A stretch of DNA of 64,000 bases. Origin: Diphasiastrum complanatum (taxonomy: Eukaryota; Streptophyta; Lycopodiopsida; Lycopodiales; Lycopodiaceae). Location: assembly GCA_029204225.1 (NCBI GenBank), contig CM055101.1, positions 44,824,180 to 44,888,179 of the forward strand, given 5' to 3'. Shown here in pieces: positions 57,147 to 64,000 of this stretch (within the stretch, counting starts at the first letter, position 1; the number at the start of each line of letters is the position of its first letter). A model generated the notes under the pieces. The model ran no database searches, was not told where the DNA came from, and saw nothing but the letters and a program-made list of their open reading frames with translations. The translations under genes and the position numbers were made by a program.

Positions 57147-57270
57147 ATTCTAGGAGTAAATATTCATGCGTCCAAGGGTAGAGAGGCAACCCCAACAGAG
57201 AGAGAGGATGCTTGAGGAGCAGTTGCATCAACAATTGGGGATGAAAGGAGCTTGGCACGCATGTCCCGCT

Positions 57271-57597
57271 TCATATTAGTAAGCCTAGGGGAAGATTGAG
57301 GATGAGAATTCCCAAAAACACGTCACTTCTTGGAGATCTTGGCCGAAATAGCTGACAGCATGGCAGTAGAAGGCACCGATTCACGGGGCCCTTGACGGCG
57401 GGGGGCAGAATGCCATCAATGGAAATGTCATCCGAGGTTGGAGGAAGAGTCGCTATATCCCGTTGTAGCAGGGCCTGTCCAAAAGTATTTGAAAGGGTTG
57501 AGAAAAGCTCTTCCGAAGGATAATCCGCCCAAAGCCGGGGTAAAGTAGGGACAAAAGGGCCCGGCAAAGTTGGCAAAGGCAATGAGAAGGAAGACAA
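57271..57597 (-). pseudogene. Possible LINE ORF1 tail
   Basis: A frame of 108 residues upstream of the endonuclease, Pro/Leu-rich (LPLPTLPGPFVPTLPRLWAD, DISIDGILPPAVKGPVN). It lies where the C-terminal part of ORF1 or the spacer would be. No zinc knuckle or RRM is seen; assignment rests on position only. Confidence 0.4.
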
Positions 57598-57610
57598 CTG
57601 GTTGGCATTG

Positions 57611-59474
57611 ATATAGTACTACCATACATAGAATTGACTAATCACTCGCATGTGTGCACATGAACATGCACATGCACATGTATTCCAGAGTAAGTTTTTT
57701 TTTCCTTGGCTTTCACTATTTCTATCCATTCTAGTCGATTTTATAAGTTTTAGCCTATTGCCATTACTTTTTGTTTTTGTTCTTTTTGGCTTGATTGACT
57801 TGATTGATTGCTTGAAGCTACTAAAAATTGCAAATGAAAAGCGAGAAAAATATATTATCTGCTTTCACAAGTGCGTACACAAGCAATCTCAAATACTAGC
57901 ATGAGAGCGTTTGAACATACTAGCCAACATGTGTTTGGAATACTCGTCGGAAGGGGGTGTTCAAATACTTGCAAGATGATATTTACTCATGCTTTGCAAT
58001 TGTAAGCAAGAAATGAATTTGATAGTTGTTGAAACAACAATTGGCCAATCTGAATTATGTTTCATGTTTTGTTAAATGATAGTGCACTAATCTATGTACT
58101 TGTATTTAAAGAGTGCAATAGTGGGTGTTGACTAAACACTATTAAGTGAGAATTATTGAACAACATTCAGTGGTTGAATGAGTAGACCATTAAAATATAT
58201 GGGAAAATGTGTTGATCTAGTTATCCATACTCAAACAATCACTAAGACATTATTTAAAACAAATTTGTACTCTAAGCTTGAGTGTAGTAAATCAATGATG
58301 TATGTGGGAATTGTCCACTTATCTAACACATCACTCTTAGAGTATCAACAAATAGATCTTGATTGAAATTTTGAGCTTGAAAAATTGGATCACCGATATT
58401 GGATCATTGATATTTGTGAGAACTAGTATTCATTCTCAAAATATCATCAAAGCAACTTTATCATAATCATCTGCTATTGTTTTAGTTGCATAGTGTCATA
58501 AAGTGGCATGCATATCAATTATTAGTATCTAGTATAAGCACTAGGATGATTGTTTCTATATCAGATTCTTAGATAAGCTACTGTATGCCAAGTTTGGAGC
58601 ACTAGTTGATATGGTGTTTATTTGCACTCTGCCAACCATCTGCTTTTTATTTATTTCTAGGTTTTTCAATCAAAGTTCTATGTCACCCTAATTATCAATC
58701 TATCAAAAGTCTCCTATGATTGGGAAACCATGCAACTGATCCTTGATTTAGAGTCCTCGTAAAACAATTATTTTGAGGAGATTGGTCCTAAGTTTGTGCA
58801 TTGAACATAAATCCAATATAGGATTCGTCATCTATGTATTGTAGCTTGCTCTGGACGTATCAATAAGAGGAATTAATTCATATGAATATAGGTTGCAAAA
58901 GAATCTAGTTTGCACAATTAGATTAACATTCAGATTTAGCATCCACACTCTTAATAGTCTTGATTTTTTATTCAAAAATCTCATGATTGATTGCTAACAA
59001 CAATTCATGTGAACTGAGTCTAGAACCAAGGTTAACTATTATTGATCAAGAACTTTTTGTTGTCATCATAATGTTTTTTGTCTGAAATTACCATCCATAA
59101 GTCGACAAGTCTATGACCACTTCAGTTTTAGACTTCAAAGAAGATGTTCGAATATCATCCAATGATGGTTCTATATTTTTTGAGAAAATATTGTTTGGCT
59201 ATTTGCTATCATCAAAGTGATGCAACATAACCCATTGGCAGGGCACCTTGTTGTATGATGCATATTAGGGAAGGTTGAGAATATTGAGCATGAAACTGGG
59301 ACCTCTAGTAGCACCGAATGAAGGTTCTTCTACAAAGTAAAAACTTCAAAAAATGAGGAGGCCATCTGTTGTGGAGCTGAAGAATCAAGTTTCATGAAAC
59401 TTCCTTCTTCGTTGTGGGAGCGTCCCACATTGTATATATTTGATAACTTGGAGTCTTTAGACTTCAATTAAACT
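57611..59474. other. No intact gene; possible copia gag scrap
   Basis: AT-rich intergenic DNA. CATGTGTGCACATG and related CATGCACATG words cluster at 57650-57680. At about 58680-58765 a plus-strand frame YVTLIINLSKVSYDWETMQL resembles the gag block before LLxEE of copia elements, but the match is weak. Confidence 0.4.
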
Positions 59475-59852
59475 TTGTCAATGGTGCATCATTGTTTGAC
59501 AACTCTCACGCTACAACACAAAGTCTGTGTGATTGTTCTCTTTTTGGATCACAACAGGAAAGAAGGTATCAAATCAAGCATCAAAGCAATGCATGATGTA
59601 CGTTGTTCTGTTTTTCAGGGTTACTATGAGCTGGAAACTCCTTTGAAAGAGAACAATATAATTGTTTCGAACTTGCAGCATGTTCTATTTGTTCTCTACA
59701 ATGCTGAGTCCCCAAATGATGTTAGTGAGTGCGTGCAAAGCAAATTCAAACTCTTGAGGTTGTGTTTTGGAGATAGTGGAAAATCGGCAAAACATTTTGT
59801 GTCATGCAATCCATATCACAAAAAAGAAAAGCAAAGCATTGGCGAGGTGTGA
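59475..59852 (+). CDS. Hypothetical ORF, 125 residues
   Basis: An open frame with VCVIVLFLDHNRKEGIKSSI, SVFQGYYELETPLKENNIIV, LQHVLFVLYNAESPNDVSEC and a basic C-terminus ending KKEKQSIGEV. No family recognised; no ribosomal or splice context to support it. Sequence on both sides is AT-rich and decayed, so it may be part of a retroelement relic. Confidence 0.25.
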   Translation: MSMVHHCLTTLTLQHKVCVIVLFLDHNRKEGIKSSIKAMHDVRCSVFQGYYELETPLKENNIIVSNLQHVLFVLYNAESPNDVSECVQSKFKLLRLCFGDSGKSAKHFVSCNPYHKKEKQSIGEV

Positions 59853-60777
59853 GCAACATTAGTCTGTGTGCTTATATAGAATGTCATATTGTGTGGCAGA
59901 GCTCATGAACAGCATCGGTCGGACTATAGTGACTATCGATATTCCAAAAGATATAGATATGACTTAGTCCTTTCTAGCGCATGAAGACCATTTGGAATCA
60001 CCTTCAGATATAGATTCATGTGAAGACTCAAGTTTTGGGTCTGAGGAGTCTGATGAGGGTGATATGGATATAAATGTAGAGACGTTATGGTTTGTATTGG
60101 TGGTTATGTCTAAACCATGAAGGCAAGTAAGTACTTAATACCTCAAGCGGTAGGGGCTGTTACGCTAAGTTTGACAATATAACAAAGGAATACGGTTTGA
60201 AGTAAAGATTTGTTATTAATGTGTCATTTCTTGATGAATGTTATATACTTTTTAATTGATTTGAAAAGGTTTTTGACATATGATATGTATATGAGAAGTT
60301 TTATAATATTTTGTGTATGCATGAGTTTTATTGTACACAATAGTGTCATACCCAATTGAAACGTGGTTCACATACTGTTAAATTATCGAACTTTTGTAAA
60401 TAAACAATGCCTTGAAATTCTCAAGTCCATTTTTTAAAATGGATTTTGCCAAAGTCTTGATACAATGTTTTGCATAAACACATTTACACAGCCAAACAAG
60501 TCATTTATGTTGCTCACAAGTATTTATGAAAGTCCCGTGAGGTTTAAAATTTGGAATATCTTCTAGACCATTTTTGGGTTGAATCGGATAGAAATTTTTT
60601 AATCATATCTAAGCTGGATGTATAAGCAACTCTACCTTCACATCAAACTAATAGATTTAAATTTTAACCGATCAAAAGGGGTCAAATTCATGATGATTTG
60701 ATCCAGCCTTAGTACTGTACGGACAAAGGTGCTCAGACACATGTGAGATCACCAAAATTTGAATGGTTGGTGTTTCT
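59853..60777. other. No gene recognised
   Basis: Non-coding AT-rich DNA. A short acidic frame near 59960-60080 (SDIDSCEDSSFGSEESDE-like) is too short and too biased to call. Confidence 0.5.
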
Positions 60778-61670
60778 TGACAAAAATCCAAAAAGTTCAC
60801 GTGTGTGGGAATTACCATAAATGTGTGAATCATCTTTACTAAGTTTTGTGTTAGCACATAGAACAATTGTAGAGTGAAAATCACAATCTATCACTAGATT
60901 CTATGGCTAGATCAAAATCTAGAATGCTAATAGCCAAACTATTGCTTTCACATGTGTGGGGAAAGTACAAATAAATTCAAGTATGAGAGAAAGCAATCTA
61001 CTTGGGTTATAGAGAGAATGGCAATTCAAGCTTAAAATTACAAGATCCAAATTGACAATAACATAGCCTCAATTCTTGATTCATCATCTAAATTAGTGAG
61101 GGATCCCACTTACATATATAGGACAGGTACTAGCTCAAGGTAGCACAAGCCTCAAATGCCATTTGTCTACTTCTAAGCATAGTAACTACCAAAATATTGA
61201 CACCTACAAGTTTGCATGTAGAGATATGCACCTACTTCTACCAACTTTCTACATGTTGGCACTCTCCCTACCCTTCTTTAAGAGCTTATAACTCTAGATA
61301 GGCTCATCAATTTGATTTGAAACCAATTGCAATGGAAACTAGGCTTTCCTAGCTTTCCAACAAGTTATATAGTCAATATATTTGGATCTAGCAACAAAGA
61401 GAACAAAAGGATTAAAGTGTACTAATTTTCACACGCGTGAAATTCCAAAATTCTGTACAATCACTGTTTAGACCTGAAAACTTCAATTCTTAACTCTTTG
61501 ATCCACAAACTTCTCAAGATTTGATAGAAAAATGTGGCAAACTGTTTTCTAGCTTGAATAGAATCAGAATTTCTCATACAATAGATGATTATAGCATTCA
61601 AAACTTAGTTTAGCTCTGATACCATGACAAAAATCCAGAAAGTTCACACGTGTGAGAATTCAGTAAAAAC
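60778..61670 (-). mobile_element. Copia LTR and leader remnant without coding region
   Basis: A minus-strand remnant. TGACAAAAATCC(A)AAAAGTTCAC begins at 60778 and, nearly identically, at 61625. The primer site complement GCTCTGATACCA (61613-61624) sits immediately left of the second copy, so 61625 is the end of a minus-strand 5' LTR, of which only about 45 bp remain before similarity ends. The part 61380-61612 resembles the leader of element 2. The first copy would be the 3' LTR, so the internal region is reduced to a leader of a few hundred bases. Both LTR ends carry the CACACGTGTG palindrome or a variant. Confidence 0.65.
61613..61624 (-). promoter_or_regulatory. Primer binding site (minus strand)
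   Basis: The minus strand reads TGGTATCAGAGC, perfect, directly after the LTR end GGATTTTTGTCA. Confidence 0.88.
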
Positions 61671-62109
61671 AAAAAGAGTTTAGTTCATCGAGCTGAATAC
61701 AGCCATTAACATTTATGTCATCATTACTCTATCTATTATTACTATTATTTTTCTTTCAATCACTCCTCTAATTTTCTTCTCATTTTTAAAACGTTATAAC
61801 TTCTTTATTTGAGTTCGAATTCGAATGCTATAAAAAGCAAAATTGATCACGGTGGCAAGTTGAACATAACTATTACTTCATTTCAGTTTGTTGCACATTC
61901 CATTCACAACCACTTCATTCTTCAAGGACTCGTAAATTTAAGTGGGTGGAGAAAAGCATTTTATGGTCTGTAAAATTCCATTTTGAATGGATTTCATCAT
62001 ATGTTTTCATTAGTCATTATTGATGGATTACTGGTATAGTAAAAACGTTCAAATTCCATCAAATAGCAAAATACAATTTGAAATTGTATGTTTTAGCCCC
62101 GGACAGCCA

Positions 62110-62346
62110 AGTTAAATCGGTCTTGAAGATTGGTTGACTAAATTGGAGATTTACTTTCGTCATCACCATCATTCCGAAGAGGATAAAATTCACTTTGCCT
62201 CATTGTGTTTTCATAAACAAGTTCGAGCATGGTGGGACACTCAAACATATCCAATCACTAACCTTTGGAGTGAATTCAAAACTGCATGTGTTGACAGTGT
62301 TACAAAATTTTATAGACAATCATTTTTTGTCTCTTACCCATACTAA
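62110..62346 (+). pseudogene. Gypsy-like gag unit 1
   Basis: The frame begins LEDWLTKLEIYFRHHHHSEE and continues FASLCFHKQVRAWWDTQTYP and NLWSEFKTACVDSVTKFYRQ. This is the pattern of the retrotransposon gag domain of Ty3/gypsy elements: WLxxLExxF, then a helix, Gx(A/V)xxWW, then WxxFKxxF. It stops at 62344-62346; a shifted frame follows directly. No zinc knuckle is seen. Confidence 0.65.
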
Positions 62347-62348
62347 AT

Positions 62349-62975
62349 TTGTACAACAACTCAATAAGCAATGTGGAGTTGGTTCCAAAGACAAAACTTG
62401 ATTATAAGACATGTTTGAACTTCTATGTGGAATGTCTTCAAATCCCTATCACATTTGTTTCTAATTACTTGTATAGAACAAATTTAACAAAGATACGTGA
62501 TATAATAAATCGTGCACTTGCTATGACGCACTTATCTACAAACCAAGCTAATAACGAATGGTGGAAAGTCACTACTCAACGAAGCCAAACTTTTATTAAT
62601 CAACAACTGTCCAAATACGTCAGTCCTTCATTTGATGGAAGCATTCATTCCATTAATGTGGATAATTGGTTAGAAGAATTGAAATGTACCTTATACTATT
62701 GTGGGAGAATTTGTGACATTTATATGGTTCTCTTTGCTTTATTGGGTTTCCAAGGACGTGTTCAATCTTGGTGTAACATTGTTCAGGACTTTCTTATCGT
62801 GAATTGGAATACTTTTGAAGCAATTTGTAGACAAGTTTTCAATCAATCTGATTTCATCCCATGGTATTCTTTGAATCAAATATCTTTAGTTGTGGAGTAC
62901 AATCAAAAATTCCAGCAAATGGTTCCAATAAAGTCCTATTCAGGATTCGGATCAAGTTGCAACAATAGATGGTGA
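62349..62975 (+). pseudogene. Gypsy-like gag unit 2
   Basis: A 208-residue open stretch. Its first 85 residues (NFYVECLQIPITFVSNYLYR, IRDIINRALAMTHLSTNQAN) look like the end of unit 1. Then a second gag-like start appears: SPSFDGSIHSINVDNWLEEL, LLGFQGRVQSWCNIVQDFLI, NTFEAICRQVFNQSDF. Two gag-type modules in a row is unusual. The frame ends at a stop before any zinc knuckle or protease. The first residue is not a Met codon, so this is a continuation, not an independent gene. Confidence 0.55.
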
Positions 62976-64000
62976 AAATCAGAATTCAGAAGAAACTCAT
63001 ATCAAGAAGCATTCATAGATAGCAAAAGTCCTAACTGAAACAAAGAGGATCATCGTTCATTTGAGGATGCAGAATTTGATCAAGGAAATGACATTGCCAA
63101 AGTAAATCAGTGCATGATCAGATTGTATCCCGAATAATGATTGGGAATATTTTTTCAATCAACCATCACTCTATAGATGTGACATCAGTTTGTATCAATT
63201 GCTCTGGAGAGGTTTGTATTGCTCAGTAGATTCTAACACGATCAATCTTCTATTGAGTAACGTCAACAATGATTTTCTATGGTGGGAGAACCAAAAAGGT
63301 GAAATTGTTATTTTCACGGTTCAACCTTGGAATACAAAACGTTCTCTTGAATCAAGCATATTCATGGCCAGTTTCCAAATCCCTGAAAGTAAATGTTATT
63401 TAAAGTTCAAAAATGCAAAATCAGAATTGAACTCTAATGGGAATATCCAAGTAACACTTTTCAATAAAGTTGATTTGTGTTGGCCAAATTTGAAAAAAAA
63501 AAATGTCCAGATTTAAAGAATTATACTTCGGCCAACAATATGTTCAAAGACATGTCTCATCATACAACAGAGCGTCATTCTTAATGTCGACTACCTTGCA
63601 TGGAGCATTTATATATGAACAACAATTCATGACTATCATTGCTCATGGAAGAATTGTAATTTTTTTCTTCAAATTGGTCAAACAACATGGATTGCCAACT
63701 ACAACAGAAGAGCCAGATGCAAGACAAAAACAAGAATCCAAGGGAATTGAATAAGCATTAGAGTTGGTATGATGTCGAGGAAGTAGACAAAAGAGGATAT
63801 TGCGGTGATACTCTTTGTCCATTCCATCCAAATTGGTTGCCAAAAAGCAATATGATGCTTCATCAACCTCTTCTTCGACCATCATTTTTTCTTCATGGGA
63901 ACATGGATTATAGCCTGAAGCTAACAAATGGATTCAATTCAACAACTTTGGATAATATGAGAGTTCCAACCAAATGAACTTGAATGAAACCTGCTTCGTT
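62976..64000 (+). other. Unrecognised open frames to the window end
   Basis: Frames 63190-63516 (SVDSNTINLLLSNVNNDFLW, MASFQIPESKCYLKFKNAKS) and 63503-63754 (FGQQYVQRHVSSYNRASF, EEPDARQKQESKGIE) overlap in different phases. They follow the gag-like region on the same strand and may belong to the same decayed element. No domain recognised. Confidence 0.3.

Larger units (their letters stand above)
53386..57610 (-). mobile_element. LINE (APE-type), minus strand
   Basis: A non-LTR retrotransposon. Its 3' end is a poly-A tract (plus-strand T run 53386-53394) preceded by TTAACCTTTGC and CTAATAGTATAC, matching the LINE fragment at 46.8 kb. Reading leftwards: a possible ORF1 tail (57271-57597), endonuclease (56300-57146), RT (54700-55900) and a C-terminal zinc-binding domain (about 53700-54000). 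Strand and order are consistent. The 5' end is ragged near 57610, suggesting 5' truncation; no TSD found. Coding DNA is C/T-rich on its sense strand, unlike neighbours. Confidence 0.88.

Noticed and set aside
56232-57215. 327-residue plus-strand frame
   Set aside because: It is the shadow of the LINE endonuclease on the opposite strand; it is Arg/Lys-rich without a domain, and the minus frame has clear APE motifs.

Overview
This window looks like nuclear DNA of a land plant. It holds one intact host gene, a class A heat-shock transcription factor (48382-50038), in about 60 kb of retrotransposon debris. The plant call rests on Ty1/copia elements primed by initiator-Met tRNA (TGGTATCAGAGC-type sites), Ty3/gypsy remnants, an APE-endonuclease LINE, and an HSF with the intron position typical of plant HSFs. 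I cannot fix the lineage. The HSF would fit a non-flowering plant (fern, lycophyte, bryophyte or gymnosperm), but that is a lean, not a result. I see no rRNA, tRNA gene or CRISPR array.

Layout. 1-1.6 kb: two decayed copia pol fragments in opposite orientations. 1.8-7.5 kb: a minus-strand Ty3/gypsy pol whose protease is split by copia element 1 (2888-6830), a non-autonomous element with no integrase or RT. 7.6-10.3 kb: LTR and leader debris. 10.3-19.1 kb: minus-strand copia element 3; copia element 2 (10594-15901) sits inside the GA microsatellite of its 3' LTR. 19.2-21.2 kb: LTR, primer site and gag of another copia family. 21.3-33.4 kb: gypsy gag, protease and integrase remnants, interrupted by truncated copia element 4 (about 23155-25495). 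34.7-45.2 kb: copia element 6, with copia element 5 (34960-40351, TSD TAGCA) nested in its 5' LTR. 45.9-46.8 kb: 3' fragment of a LINE. 48.4-50.0 kb: the HSF gene. 53.4-57.6 kb: a longer LINE of the same family on the minus strand. 57.6-64 kb: mostly unannotatable sequence, a minus-strand copia LTR plus leader, and a decayed gypsy-like gag region with two gag-like units.

The copia elements share one architecture: gag (UBN2-type plus CCHC zinc knuckle), protease, integrase, RT, RNase H. Each carries different damage. Element 1 has lost everything after protease. Element 2 has lost half the integrase. Element 3 has lost the protease and the catalytic integrase Glu. In element 5 the RT and most of RNase H are replaced by an unrelated 0.9-kb sequence with an open reading frame. 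Element 6 has lost protease and half the integrase. Clean TSDs and near-identical LTRs on elements 1 and 5 suggest that even the defective copies moved fairly recently, presumably with proteins supplied in trans.

The observations I rate highest are the RT-replacing ORF in element 5, the recurrent palindrome TTTCACACGTGTGAAA in LTRs and leaders of several families, and the three datable nesting events.
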